Source of the DNA: Lentisphaeria bacterium
GTDB taxonomy: Bacteria; Verrucomicrobiota; Lentisphaeria; Victivallales; UBA1829
Assembly (NCBI GenBank): GCA_017456805.1
Contig: JAFTIQ010000029.1
Span: 1-35,460, forward strand
Length of the DNA: 35,460 nucleotides
Reading direction: 5' to 3'
Position 1 is the stretch's first letter. Each line of letters begins with the position of its first letter. Shown one piece after another: positions 8,707-17,461 of this stretch. The notes under the pieces were generated by a model. That model saw nothing but the letters and a program-made list of their open reading frames with translations, was not told the DNA's origin and did no database searches. A program made the position numbers and the translations under genes.

Positions 8707-9708
8707 ATGAAAATTGTTTTTTTTGGCGGGACTTTTGACCCACCGCACAATGGACATCTTGCATTGGCGGATGCAGTTCTGAAAAAAGGAATTGCCGACC
8801 ATGTGATGTTTGTTCCGGCGTGGATCCCTCCGCACAAAATTCTGAAGGGACGGGTTCCCTATGCAGACCGGTTCCGGATGATGGAGCTGGCGGCAGGGGA
8901 TCGGAAAAACGTATCCGTTTCCGGATTGGAAGGCGAACGCGGCGGGGTTTCTTACACCATTGATTCCCTGGAAAAACTTTCTGCGGAACATCCGGAAAAT
9001 GAATATATTTTATTGATCGGCGGAGACAGTCTGGCTCAGCTTCACACCTGGCACAGGGCAGAAGAACTGGCAGAACGTTTCCGGATCATTTATTGTCCAA
9101 GACCGGGAGAAACACCTGATCTGGAAGAACTTTTGAAACATTGGCCGCTGAAAACAGCGGAAAAATTATTGTCAGGTGCAATCGCGGACCTTCCGCTTTC
9201 TGATCTTGCCTCTACGGAGATCAGAGAGAAACTTGCAGCAGGTATCTCCTCTGCAGGAATCCCGGAAAAAGTCCTGGCTTACATCCGTCAAAGGAGATTT
9301 TACATGAAAGAAGAAATGAACGTTGTCAAACCGACAGCTAAGGAGCTGGCCTGTTTTTGTGCAAATGTTGCCGACCAGCGCAAAGGAACGGATATCATTG
9401 TCCTGGAAATGACAGAACTTTCTGCGATCGCGGATTATTTCGTGATTTGTACCGGGACTTCCGCTCCGCACCTCAGAGCAATCTCTGAAAACATCCAGAA
9501 AGAAGCCAAAGAAAAATTTGATCTCAAAGGCAAAATCGACGGTACACCGGAAAGCAACTGGATCATCGTTGATATGGGCGATGTCATGATCCATATCTTC
9601 ACACCGGAATCCAGAATGACCTATCAGCTGGAAGATCTCTGGGGCGATGCCGTCAAAATCGATGCTGTGCAGAAAGAAGAAAAGAAAACAAAATCCAGAC
9701 TTCTTTGA
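8707..9708 (+). CDS. nadD-rsfS: Fused NadD-RsfS: NaMN adenylyltransferase plus ribosome silencing factor
   Basis: One 333-aa open frame carries two complete proteins. Residues 1 to about 198 are NadD, which adenylates nicotinate mononucleotide in NAD synthesis: GGTFDPPHNGHL is the nucleotidyltransferase HxGH motif and the family's C-terminal S-T-x-I-R motif is present as STEIREKL. Residues 200-333 are a complete RsfS/YbeB domain, which binds ribosomal protein L14 and blocks subunit joining (TELSAIADYFVICTGTS, GDVMIHIFTPE). The two genes are commonly neighbours in bacteria; here no stop separates them. A strong Shine-Dalgarno lies inside the frame just before codon 200, so free RsfS may also be made. 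The upstream GGAG for the first ATG is rather distant (about 13 bp). Confidence 0.9.
   Translation: MKIVFFGGTFDPPHNGHLALADAVLKKGIADHVMFVPAWIPPHKILKGRVPYADRFRMMELAAGDRKNVSVSGLEGERGGVSYTIDSLEKLSAEHPENEYILLIGGDSLAQLHTWHRAEELAERFRIIYCPRPGETPDLEELLKHWPLKTAEKLLSGAIADLPLSDLASTEIREKLAAGISSAGIPEKVLAYIRQRRFYMKEEMNVVKPTAKELACFCANVADQRKGTDIIVLEMTELSAIADYFVICTGTSAPHLRAISENIQKEAKEKFDLKGKIDGTPESNWIIVDMGDVMIHIFTPESRMTYQLEDLWGDAVKIDAVQKEEKKTKSRLL
9291..9306 (+). promoter_or_regulatory. Internal ribosome-binding site for an RsfS-only product
   Basis: AAGGAG at 9291-9296 is followed after 7 bp by an in-frame ATG at 9304, exactly at the NadD/RsfS boundary. This is a better start signal than the one for the full-length frame. 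It suggests either dual products from one frame or a recent fusion through loss of the nadD stop codon. Confidence 0.6.
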
Positions 9709-9721
9709 AAGACCCTGTGAT

Positions 9722-10414
9722 ATGGAATATAAAGACTATTTTTCCCTGAATGAACATGATTGGGAAAAAGAGATCCGCAAGGACGATGCAAAAGTCGCTG
9801 CCTACATCTCTGAATTGCCGAACTATATTGATCTTCCCGGAGAGGATGCGATCCTCATGCGGACGATCCGGCGCAGACTGGGGCTGGAAAAAGATGCCAT
9901 GCAGGTCAGCGAATGGGAAGAACTTCAGGAAGGAGAAGAAGCTGATGCAATGGATCTGGTCTCCTTCAATGTGGATCATAACTGGCGCGAAGCCCCCGGC
10001 GGTGCAGTTTATCACAATTGCAACATTCTCGCCCGGGATCTGAGCCTTTCAGCGGCAACTGCGCCCAAAAAAGAGATCCGCCCCCGGATCATGCGGGTGC
10101 TGACGCTCTATGGACAGCTGATGGCACGGTCCGCGGACCTGATCGAAATGTCCCTGCAAATGTCTCATGCGGCTTTTGATAAAGAGGAAGCTGAAATTCC
10201 GGAAGATCTCAGAATCGCAATCGTCAAGCGGCTTCTTTTTTATCAGAACAAACTGACCCGGGAATTGCGGACTCTGGAAGAGGAAGTTCCGGAGATGACG
10301 CCTCTTCTGGATGTGCATCTGGATGCCTCCGGAATGATGCATGATTATCTGATCTCGCTCCTGTATTCCATCCGGGAAAATAAAAAAGCGAATGATGAAG
10401 ATTTTCCATTTTAA
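9722..10414 (+). CDS. Hypothetical alpha-helical protein
   Basis: I do not recognise this 230-aa protein. It starts at ATG 9722, 13 bp after the nadD-rsfS stop, and ends 9 bp before the metallophosphoesterase gene. It is strongly acidic, lacks a signal peptide or membrane segment, and appears largely helical, with a Leu/Met/Glu-rich stretch over residues 125-225. The tight spacing implies co-expression with nadD-rsfS and a general housekeeping role, but no function can be assigned. Confidence 0.7.
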   Translation: MEYKDYFSLNEHDWEKEIRKDDAKVAAYISELPNYIDLPGEDAILMRTIRRRLGLEKDAMQVSEWEELQEGEEADAMDLVSFNVDHNWREAPGGAVYHNCNILARDLSLSAATAPKKEIRPRIMRVLTLYGQLMARSADLIEMSLQMSHAAFDKEEAEIPEDLRIAIVKRLLFYQNKLTRELRTLEEEVPEMTPLLDVHLDASGMMHDYLISLLYSIRENKKANDEDFPF

Positions 10415-10423
10415 GGGGTTGCC

Positions 10424-11218
10424 ATGTTGAAAATCGTTCATTTTTCTGATATTCATATCTCTGAGCCGCTGGGATCTGCCGGTGCACTGCTGGATAAACG
10501 GCTCATCGGATATCTGAATGGAGCCGTATTCCGCCGCAGATTGTTCCGCAGGGAATATCTGCTGCGGGCGATCCCCATGATCCTGGAGGAAAAACCGGAT
10601 GTGATCGTATTCACCGGAGATGCCACCACCTGCTCTCAGCCCCGGGAATTCGAAACTGCATTAGAGATTCTGAAACCCCTCATTGATTCCGGGATCCCCA
10701 TTCTCTACACTCCGGGAAATCACGATTGTTACGTCCCGGCAAAAGAGTGCGCGGAAGCACTCCGGGAATTCAGAATAGCGCTCACCGGCTCTGATAAGGA
10801 GCCTTCCAAATTTGAAACTCCGGAATGTGATTTCCTGATTTTCAACTCAGCCGTCCCGACAGCCCCCTGGCTTTCTTGCGGCTGTTTTACAGAAGAATCT
10901 GCTGAATTTCTGAAAAAAGAGTGTGAACAGAAGAAAAAACCTCTCATCATGCTCTCCCATTTCCCCGTTCTGAATACAGAAAGCGGAATTGCCGGAGCAA
11001 GACGGAAACTTTATGGTGCGGATCCGGTACGGGAACTCTCAGAATCGGGAGAAATCGATTTGATTCTGTGCGGGCATCTGCATACCCCTTATGAAATGCT
11101 TGATTGGACAGGCAGAGGAGAAATCGGAGCCGGATCGCTTACCAAAAAAGGAGTTTTCCGGACAATCCTTTTTGCTGACAATATGTTCCATACGGAAAAC
11201 AAATATATTGATTTATGA
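10424..11218 (+). CDS. Calcineurin-like metallophosphoesterase
   Basis: The 264-aa protein has the ordered metallophosphoesterase motifs: FSDIHIS (D-x-H), FTGDAT (G-D), TPGNHDCY (G-N-H-D), LSHFPVL and LCGHLHTP (G-H-x-H). These bind a dinuclear metal centre. The family cleaves phosphodiesters or phosphomonoesters, including cyclic nucleotides and lipid A precursors; the substrate is not evident. There is no signal peptide, so it is cytoplasmic. AAGGGG precedes the ATG. It sits inside the short-spaced run from nadD-rsfS to the GH2 gene. Confidence 0.85.
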   Translation: MLKIVHFSDIHISEPLGSAGALLDKRLIGYLNGAVFRRRLFRREYLLRAIPMILEEKPDVIVFTGDATTCSQPREFETALEILKPLIDSGIPILYTPGNHDCYVPAKECAEALREFRIALTGSDKEPSKFETPECDFLIFNSAVPTAPWLSCGCFTEESAEFLKKECEQKKKPLIMLSHFPVLNTESGIAGARRKLYGADPVRELSESGEIDLILCGHLHTPYEMLDWTGRGEIGAGSLTKKGVFRTILFADNMFHTENKYIDL

Positions 11219-11230
11219 AAGGACAGTAAT

Positions 11231-12883
11231 ATGCGCAACGTACAAACGTTAAACGGAATTTGGGATTTTGAATTCCTTTTCAAAAAAACATGGAATGAAG
11301 TAACCCTCAATACATTGACTTTCCCCGAACAGATTTCTGTTCCCGGCTGTTTCGATGCAATCCCTCAATATGAAAATAAACGCGGAACCGGAATTTACCG
11401 GACATACCCCGTATGCGGAGGAACCGTCAAACTGGAATTGGAAGCAACCGGACTGCGGGGAGAAGTTTACTGGGATGGAAAGAAAATCGCATTTCTTAAT
11501 CAGCCGTATACCCCGCAGATCCTGATCTTTGATGCAGGAAAAAAGGGAAAACATGAGTTGATCGTTACAACAGATAACTTCGTCTACAAAGGGGATGATT
11601 CCACCTTTTCTCCGTTCTATGATTTCTATCCCTTCGGCGGAATCTACCGTAATGTCACATTGACGGAACTGCCGGAAAATTATATTGACCGGGTGGAAGT
11701 TCTGCCCAGAGATATCACCACCGGCGAGGTGCTTGTCCGGATTGAAACAAGCAAAGGAATCTCCGGAGTTTCTTTGAGGTTCGACACTTCGGAAACCGCC
11801 CTGCCCTGTCCTGTGAAAGAGGGAAAAGGCGAACTTGTCTGCAAGGTTCCCTCTTTCAAAGTCTGGTCCCCGGAACACCCGAATCTTCATACCCTGACCG
11901 TCACAACAGAAGAGGATGAGCTTTCTGTCGATTTCGGGCTTCGCGTTCTGGAATGTAAAGCCGGACAACTTCTTTTCAACGGGGAACCGCTCAAACTGAT
12001 CGGCTGGAACCGTCATGAAAGTTATCCTGCATTCGGTGCGGCAGTTCCGGAATTTCTGACGTATTCTGACCTTCAGATGATCAAACATCAGGGCTGCAAT
12101 TTTATCCGCGGCTGTCACTACAAACAGAGTAAAGCGATGCTTGATCTCTGTGACCGGATGGGGCTGTTTGTCTGGGAAGAATCTCTGGGCTGGGGAAATA
12201 CAGAAGCTCAGCTTGGCAATGAAACCTTCCGGAAATTCCAGATCGAACAAACTGCGGCGATGGTCCGGAGCAGCATCAACCACCCCTGTGTGATCATGTG
12301 GGGCTTCCTCAACGAATGTGCCAGCAACACCGAAGCCGGAAGAGTCTGTATCGGAGAAATCTGCAAAACCATCCGTGCACTGGATCCATCCCGCCCCATC
12401 ACATTTGCATCCTGCCGCCTCCAGAATGATATCTGCCTTGACCTTGTGGATATTATTTCCTTCAACACATATCCGGGCTGGTATGATTATCTTCTGCACG
12501 AAGAATCAGAAGGGCTTCCCCGGGTCGCGGCAAAATTGGCGGAACTGGAAGCGTTTGCCTCCAAGCCGGAATATGCAGAAAAACCGCTTATCATTGCAGA
12601 GATCGGTGCAGCGGCGATTATCGGAGATCATTCCGGAGTCCAATGGTCCGAAGAATATCAGGCAGATTTGCTGGAAATCGCTCTGCGGTACATTCTGGAA
12701 AGTTCCCGTTACACCGGACTTGCCATGTGGCAGTTCTCCAATGCCAAGACTTACAACCGGATCTTTTCCGTCATTGACCGTCCACGGGGATACAACAACA
12801 AAGGTGCGGTGGATGAATTCCGGAGACCGAAGCTGAGCTGGGGACGGATCGCCAATGTTATGAAAGAATATTCCGGGAAGTGA
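11231..12883 (+). CDS. Glycoside hydrolase family 2 enzyme
   Basis: This 550-aa cytoplasmic protein has the GH2 order: an N-terminal sugar-binding jelly roll (FEATURES such as PGCFDAIPQYENKRGTGIYR), an immunoglobulin-like middle domain, and a TIM barrel starting near residue 255 (GWNRHESYPAFG). The acid/base is E362 in WGFLNEC, and the probable nucleophile is E457 in IIAEIGA. It is shorter than LacZ and close to beta-glucuronidases and small beta-galactosidases, so the substrate is uncertain. The ribosome-binding site AAAGGA overlaps the end of the metallophosphoesterase gene. A 9-bp hairpin encloses the stop codon. Confidence 0.88.
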   Translation: MRNVQTLNGIWDFEFLFKKTWNEVTLNTLTFPEQISVPGCFDAIPQYENKRGTGIYRTYPVCGGTVKLELEATGLRGEVYWDGKKIAFLNQPYTPQILIFDAGKKGKHELIVTTDNFVYKGDDSTFSPFYDFYPFGGIYRNVTLTELPENYIDRVEVLPRDITTGEVLVRIETSKGISGVSLRFDTSETALPCPVKEGKGELVCKVPSFKVWSPEHPNLHTLTVTTEEDELSVDFGLRVLECKAGQLLFNGEPLKLIGWNRHESYPAFGAAVPEFLTYSDLQMIKHQGCNFIRGCHYKQSKAMLDLCDRMGLFVWEESLGWGNTEAQLGNETFRKFQIEQTAAMVRSSINHPCVIMWGFLNECASNTEAGRVCIGEICKTIRALDPSRPITFASCRLQNDICLDLVDIISFNTYPGWYDYLLHEESEGLPRVAAKLAELEAFASKPEYAEKPLIIAEIGAAAIIGDHSGVQWSEEYQADLLEIALRYILESSRYTGLAMWQFSNAKTYNRIFSVIDRPRGYNNKGAVDEFRRPKLSWGRIANVMKEYSGK

Positions 12884-12893
12884 TTTCCCGGAA
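12871..12893 (+). terminator. Hairpin enclosing the GH2 stop codon
   Basis: TTCCGGGAA (12871-12879) pairs perfectly with TTCCCGGAA (12885-12893) around a 5-nt loop that contains most of the TGA stop. No U-tract follows, only AAAAAGATT, so it is a weak terminator or a stabilising/attenuating hairpin between the GH2 and nuclease genes. Confidence 0.4.
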
Positions 12894-12911
12894 AAAGATT
12901 AAGGAAATTCT

Positions 12912-13661
12912 TTGAAACTCCGGCTTAAAAATATTCTTTTCTTCCTGCTCCTTGTTCCGTTCCTGCTCTGTTCGGAACAACGGACAGAACAGCTTATTTT
13001 CGGAGTTCCGGCGAAGTGCGATTTTCTGATCCACAAGCAGGGTTTTACAATCGGTTACAGTCAGAAATACAAGCAGGCTTTATGGGTCGGTTATGTTCTC
13101 CGGGCGGAAGATCTGACCGGCCCTCAGGTTCGCAGAAAAAACAGATTCCGGAAAGACCCGGCGGTTAAAATCAATCCGGTTCTGCCATCTGACTATTCCC
13201 GAAGCGGATTCGACCGGGGTCATCTGGCTCCGGCAGCAGATATGACCTATTCCATTCTGACGGAACAGGAATCCTTTTTCATGACCAATATGTCTCCTCA
13301 GGTTCCCGGATGCAACAGGGGAATCTGGAAACGGGTGGAAAAACAGGTCCGGGAATGGGCAATCAGAGAAGAACGCCTCTGTATCGTGACCGGTCCGATC
13401 TTTTTGGAAGATTATCAAAAAATGGGAAAAGCAGAAATAGCGATTCCCGTTGCTTTTTATAAAGTGATCCTTGATTTGACTCCGCCCAGAAAAATGATTG
13501 CGTTCATCGTGCCGAATCAGGCATCCAGACGCAGGATCCAAAGCTTTGTTGTGTCGGTTCAAACTGTGGAGCGGCTTACCGGATATCTCTTTTTTTCCAC
13601 ATTGCAGGATCCCGCGAAAGAACCCATGAAAACTTATTCCAATCTATCTATCTGGAAATGA
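12912..13661 (+). CDS. Secreted NUC1-type DNA/RNA non-specific endonuclease
   Basis: The 249-aa protein carries the NUC1 signature FDRGHLAPAADM with the catalytic His, and the metal-binding Asn lies in GCNRGIWKRVE. Enzymes of this beta-beta-alpha-metal family cut single- and double-stranded DNA and RNA. A hydrophobic leader (residues 1-21, ILFFLLLVPFLLCS) indicates export; the Cys might be lipidated, but the -1 Leu is atypical for a lipobox. Translation probably begins at TTG 12912, with AAGGAA 5 bp upstream. Its 3' end overlaps the convergent GntR-type gene by 18 bp. It follows the GH2 gene by 28 bp. Confidence 0.85.
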   Translation: MKLRLKNILFFLLLVPFLLCSEQRTEQLIFGVPAKCDFLIHKQGFTIGYSQKYKQALWVGYVLRAEDLTGPQVRRKNRFRKDPAVKINPVLPSDYSRSGFDRGHLAPAADMTYSILTEQESFFMTNMSPQVPGCNRGIWKRVEKQVREWAIREERLCIVTGPIFLEDYQKMGKAEIAIPVAFYKVILDLTPPRKMIAFIVPNQASRRRIQSFVVSVQTVERLTGYLFFSTLQDPAKEPMKTYSNLSIWK

Positions 13662-14696
13662 ATTCGGGGATTGGGCAGGCAGATAGAGCTCCGGTTCAAA
13701 CTTCGTCTCCACACCCGTCCTTGTCCAGATCGAAGTGTTCAGAAGTTTATCTGCAATTTGAACGAGACGCAGATCATCATTCATATAATAACATGGGATC
13801 CGTGGATCGATATCGCTTTTCCGGCGGCAGAAACTCAACACTCCGGAAGTTGAAATATTTTTCTGTTTCAGACAGTTATAAATATGAGAAGCCCGGTTTT
13901 CCACATTCTCTACAATGTAAAGAGTATCCGGGAGAAGCTGCAGAGTTCCGTTTTGTTCCCACTCCCAAGTCTCTGCGAAACGATCCTGAAGAAGATAATC
14001 ATGGATCACCTGATACTCCAATCCGGCATGTTCAGCAGCCTCAATAAGCCCCTTTTCCATGTTGTTCATGTGCCAGTTATGATAGGAATGATTGATGAAA
14101 ATAATCCGGCGGAAATTTCCATTCACGGCAAAATCCACGGCTTTTTCTCCGAGTAAATAATAATCCAGAGTAAAGAAGTGATAGCGTTTTTTTGATTCCG
14201 GCGGACGTGAGAGGAGAACGCATCTGCATCCCTGCACCTGCATCCGGTTGATGATCTTCAAATTATCCCGGCTGAGCGGATGAGGTTCGATGATCAACCC
14301 CCAGATCCGTCTTCCAAGAAGATATTTCAAAATAAACTCTTCATATCCGGGATCATTATGCGGGATACTGAGGGGCAGCAAATTCAGGTTGTGCCTCATA
14401 AATCTGTAATGAAGATCATTCACAAGATCATACTCCAACAGAGTTCCGGGGCTGATGAGCGCCACGCTGTATTCATAAGGTTTCCAGCTTTTCTTCCGTC
14501 CGGGAAGATAGATCCCGGAACCATGAATGATTTCATATTTCCGTTCAGAAGCAATCTGTTTCAATTCCTGATAGATCTTATATTGCGTGGAACCGACTTT
14601 CCGGCGGATCTGTTCAATACTCGGCAATCTGTCCCCGGACTTCAAATGAAGACTCGCGATGAAATCACAGATCTCTTTTCTGAGTTTGCTGTCCAT
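13644..14696 (-). CDS. GntR-type regulator with LacI-like effector domain
   Basis: This 350-aa protein has an N-terminal winged helix (residues 1-66, SGDRLPSIEQIRRKVG and the wing IIHGSGIYLPGRK) followed by a periplasmic-binding-protein-like sensing domain (SVALISPGTLLEYDL, GLIIEP, VDFAVNGNFRRIIFI). This architecture is common for sugar-responsive regulators in Lentisphaerae and Firmicutes. It is transcribed divergently from the GH35 gene across a 155-bp gap and probably controls that gene and itself, with a sugar as inducer. The ligand is unknown. Its 3' end overlaps the nuclease gene. Confidence 0.82.
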   Translation of the reverse strand: MDSKLRKEICDFIASLHLKSGDRLPSIEQIRRKVGSTQYKIYQELKQIASERKYEIIHGSGIYLPGRKKSWKPYEYSVALISPGTLLEYDLVNDLHYRFMRHNLNLLPLSIPHNDPGYEEFILKYLLGRRIWGLIIEPHPLSRDNLKIINRMQVQGCRCVLLSRPPESKKRYHFFTLDYYLLGEKAVDFAVNGNFRRIIFINHSYHNWHMNNMEKGLIEAAEHAGLEYQVIHDYLLQDRFAETWEWEQNGTLQLLPDTLYIVENVENRASHIYNCLKQKNISTSGVLSFCRRKSDIDPRIPCYYMNDDLRLVQIADKLLNTSIWTRTGVETKFEPELYLPAQSPNSFPDR

Positions 14697-14851
14697 AAAT
14701 TTCTCCTTCCGGCATTACAATACAACTCTTTCAAAGATTTTCAAACACTTATTTTTAAAAATAAAGATTTTTCATCTTGATTAATAGAAAAACTCAATTA
14801 TATTTCTCTGCTAATAAGGTCATTTTTAAGAAGAAAGAAAGGATTTTCAAA
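14697..14851. promoter_or_regulatory. Divergent control region, GntR regulator/GH35
   Basis: The gap contains a perfect 16-bp palindrome TTATTTTTAAAAATAA (14749-14764), a reasonable operator candidate for the flanking regulator. It also has a plus-strand promoter TTGATT (14777-14782), 16 bp, TATATT (14799-14804). The words TTTCAAAGA and TTTTCAAAC (about 14730-14746) form a short direct repeat. AAAGGA (14838-14843) is the GH35 ribosome-binding site. The AT-rich background weakens the palindrome argument. Confidence 0.45.
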
Positions 14852-17068
14852 ATGAATCTGACCATACAAAAAGATTTTATTGAAATTGATGGGAAACCCG
14901 TTTTTATTTTCGGAGGAGATTTATCCTATTGCCGCGTTCCGCGCCGCTTGTGGAAAGAACGTATGCTGCAAATGAAAGCCGCCGGATTGAATACTGTAAC
15001 GGTTTATGCTGTCTGGGCATATCATCAGGAGGAACCGGGCTCTTTCAACTTCGAAGGAGATCGTGATCTTGCAGCATTTATCGACACCATTGCAGAATGT
15101 GGAATGTACTGCATCTACCGTATGGGGCCCTTCGTTCACGGGGAATTTCACAACGGCGGGTTGCCCCAGTGGATCGTTGACGAACTGGGAACAAAAGCAC
15201 GCACCAACGATCCGAAATATCTGGAATATGCAGAAAAATATTATCACAAACTGATCGAAATTGCGAAGCCCCGCCAGATCACAAACGGCGGTCCGATCAT
15301 TATTATTCAGCTGGAAAATGAATTGGGTTCTGCCGGATGCAAAGGCGATGACCTCCCCAGAGGCTCCGAATCCGTCGATGAAAATACCAAACATCTGCTG
15401 TTTTATAATGAACTGATCAAGCAAAACGGTATCACCGTCCCGGTGCTGGATATCAACCATATTCCCGATAAGGAAAAATATTTTGATAAACTGGTGGATG
15501 CCGGCGGACTTTATCCGGTCAACTGTTTCTATTGCGATGGGGATCTCGGCGATTATTCCATGAACTGGTGGAACAATCATACCCGGCCTAAAATCACAAT
15601 TGAAACCGGCGGCGGAATGTTTGTCCGGTATTATGACACTCCGGCTTACCGGAATACCAACAGTTTCCAGGGGCCTCTGGTTCCCCCGGCAATTATCGAA
15701 GGCGCACTCAATCTGCATCTGGCAGAGGGCTGTTCCGGAATCAATCTTTATATTTTCTGCGATGGTCAGAATCCGGATAATTGCGGAGAAAGTATGCTCC
15801 CCGCAAAGAATATGAACTATCAGGCTCCGATCTCCGTAGTGGGACGCTTCCGGAAATCCTATTATGCAGTGAAACGGACCGGCTGGTTCCTCCGCTCCTT
15901 CGGACAGGAAGTCCTCAAGAGTGTTCCCAGCGATAACTGGGCGAAAGTCCGTTATACCGGAATTGCCCATCCCGGAGAAAAGAACGGCGGGGATCTCTTT
16001 GAAAACTATGATACCGTCCGCACCGAAGAACAGGGCACAACAGACCAGATCAAATATCAGGCAAGAACCACCAAGGGGCTGAACCTCAGCGAAAGCAACT
16101 TCCTTTTCCTCCGGAACGCCTCCAATCTGGGCTCTTCCTGGAAACGGGATATCAAGGTCCTTGTCACCCCCTCAAAACTGGCTTGTGAAGTCTTCCATGA
16201 ATATCCGAAGAAGACTCAGATGGAAATGCCGCCGCAAACCCTGAAAACCATGCCCTTCTTTGTCCGGCTGGCAAAAGGAAACTTCCTGGAATACTCCACA
16301 GCGGAACTCCTTGACAAACGGGATTTCAAAGGAAAAACACAGGTGGTTCTCTGCGAAACCAATGAGGTCATGACGGAAACAAGGCTGGTTCTGCCCTCCG
16401 TGGAGAATATCCGCACTGCCGGAAACGTCCTGGTCCTGAAGGAATCCCCCAACTCCGTCACCCTGATCGCCAAGATGGAACGGTTCCCCATCATTGTGGA
16501 AACCGATGATCTGCGGATCGTCCTGATGGACAAACATTATGCGGAAGAGCTGTGGGATGTGGGCAATGATTTTGCCTGGTCCGAAGCACCTCTTACCGGA
16601 TCAGCAAAAGAGATCACCTGCCTGACCGAATCCGATTCCTTCTGCATGGAATGGATGACCCCTGTCAAACCGCAGTTGGAAAGCGGCTTGAAAGAGTTCT
16701 CTGAAAACTATGATGAGGAACGCAATATTTACCGTCTTTCCGGAACATTCGGATTGCCTGTGCCTGAAATCAGCTGGAAAAAGAGTTATGAGGGCGAGGA
16801 TATCGTTCTGACTGCACAGATCGGTCCGGAATTGCTGCAGGATGTCAAAGATACTGTTTTGACTTTGCATCATGACGGAATGATCGGGAATGCCTATTTC
16901 AACGGGAAGCTGGTCAGTGACCATGCTTACGGGAAACATCTTTCCTGGGAAATCGGCTTGCGCGGAATTGCTGAAACTGCCGGAGAATTGAAGATTGTCT
17001 GTTCCAAGGCAACTGTCTGCAATGTAGAAACAGCCGTTCAGGCGGAAAAAGTTCTGAAATTCCGCTGA
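14852..17068 (+). CDS. Glycoside hydrolase family 35 beta-galactosidase
   Basis: This 738-aa enzyme starts at ATG 14852, 8 bp after AAAGGA. The GH35 TIM barrel opens with FIFGGDLSYCRVPRRLWKER and MKAAGLNTVTVYAVWAYHQ. The acid/base is E157 in QLENELG and the nucleophile is E251 in IETGGGM. The C-terminal part is beta-rich and ends with jelly-roll-like strands (LHHDGMIGNAYFNGKLV). No signal peptide is present, so it acts on imported galactosides. The family removes terminal beta-galactose; exact linkage preference cannot be read. It is monocistronic, with a regulator upstream and a strong terminator downstream. Confidence 0.9.
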   Translation: MNLTIQKDFIEIDGKPVFIFGGDLSYCRVPRRLWKERMLQMKAAGLNTVTVYAVWAYHQEEPGSFNFEGDRDLAAFIDTIAECGMYCIYRMGPFVHGEFHNGGLPQWIVDELGTKARTNDPKYLEYAEKYYHKLIEIAKPRQITNGGPIIIIQLENELGSAGCKGDDLPRGSESVDENTKHLLFYNELIKQNGITVPVLDINHIPDKEKYFDKLVDAGGLYPVNCFYCDGDLGDYSMNWWNNHTRPKITIETGGGMFVRYYDTPAYRNTNSFQGPLVPPAIIEGALNLHLAEGCSGINLYIFCDGQNPDNCGESMLPAKNMNYQAPISVVGRFRKSYYAVKRTGWFLRSFGQEVLKSVPSDNWAKVRYTGIAHPGEKNGGDLFENYDTVRTEEQGTTDQIKYQARTTKGLNLSESNFLFLRNASNLGSSWKRDIKVLVTPSKLACEVFHEYPKKTQMEMPPQTLKTMPFFVRLAKGNFLEYSTAELLDKRDFKGKTQVVLCETNEVMTETRLVLPSVENIRTAGNVLVLKESPNSVTLIAKMERFPIIVETDDLRIVLMDKHYAEELWDVGNDFAWSEAPLTGSAKEITCLTESDSFCMEWMTPVKPQLESGLKEFSENYDEERNIYRLSGTFGLPVPEISWKKSYEGEDIVLTAQIGPELLQDVKDTVLTLHHDGMIGNAYFNGKLVSDHAYGKHLSWEIGLRGIAETAGELKIVCSKATVCNVETAVQAEKVLKFR

Positions 17069-17089
17069 TTTTCGGAAGTTTACGAAAAG

Positions 17090-17128
17090 ATGGAGTTGCT
17101 GAGTGACTGCAGCGGCTCCATTTTTTTT
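17090..17128 (+). terminator. Intrinsic terminator of the GH35 gene
   Basis: ATGGAG (17090-17095) pairs with CTCCAT (17116-17121), extended inward by GCTG/CAGC, and is followed by a run of eight T. This is a canonical Rho-independent terminator 20 bp after the GH35 stop. Confidence 0.85.
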
Positions 17129-17131
17129 GGG

Positions 17132-17162
17132 CAAAAAAAAAGACCGCGATAAAAGCGGTCTT
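17132..17162 (-). terminator. Intrinsic terminator of rpmB
   Basis: AAGACCGC (17140-17147) pairs with GCGGTCTT (17155-17162). Read on the minus strand the hairpin is followed by a long T tract (the A run at 17133-17141). It lies about 30 bp beyond the rpmB stop and faces the GH35 terminator, so the two convergent genes are insulated from each other. Confidence 0.88.
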
Positions 17163-17190
17163 CTCATTTGGCTTGTTCAGAACTCTGAAA

Positions 17191-17418
17191 TCAGGGTTTC
17201 TGGACTTTGCCGGAGCGGATGCACTGAACGCAAACTTTCCGACGGACAACGCGGCCGTCTTCAACGACACGGATATCCTGGATATTGGGTTCAAATGTAC
17301 GAGGGGTAACTTTCACCACGTGCATACCGATCCCGCCTTTTTTCTTGGCAAGACCTCTACGGATGATGGTTGCGCCCTGGGCTTTCTTCTTTCCGCAAAT
17401 TTCACAGACGTTGCTCAT
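17191..17418 (-). CDS. rpmB: 50S ribosomal protein L28
   Basis: The 75-aa product matches L28: MSNVCEICGKKKAQGA at the N-terminus, a basic middle (RRGLAKKKGG) and RTFEPNIQDIRVVEDG. Two CxxC pairs (CEIC and CVQC) show the zinc-binding form of the protein. The start is the ATG at 17418-17416 behind GGGAGAT; the longer frame extending to 17577 has no support. It has its own promoter and a strong terminator and is not linked to rpmG here. Confidence 0.93.
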   Translation of the reverse strand: MSNVCEICGKKKAQGATIIRRGLAKKKGGIGMHVVKVTPRTFEPNIQDIRVVEDGRVVRRKVCVQCIRSGKVQKP

Positions 17419-17461
17419 TGATATCTCCCAAAGTTTTGTTGATAACATAAACAAGGATGAT

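Noticed and set aside
11249..12499. 416-aa antisense frame opposite the GH2 gene
   Set aside because: It is another codon-bias shadow; the plus strand has the full GH2 motifs.
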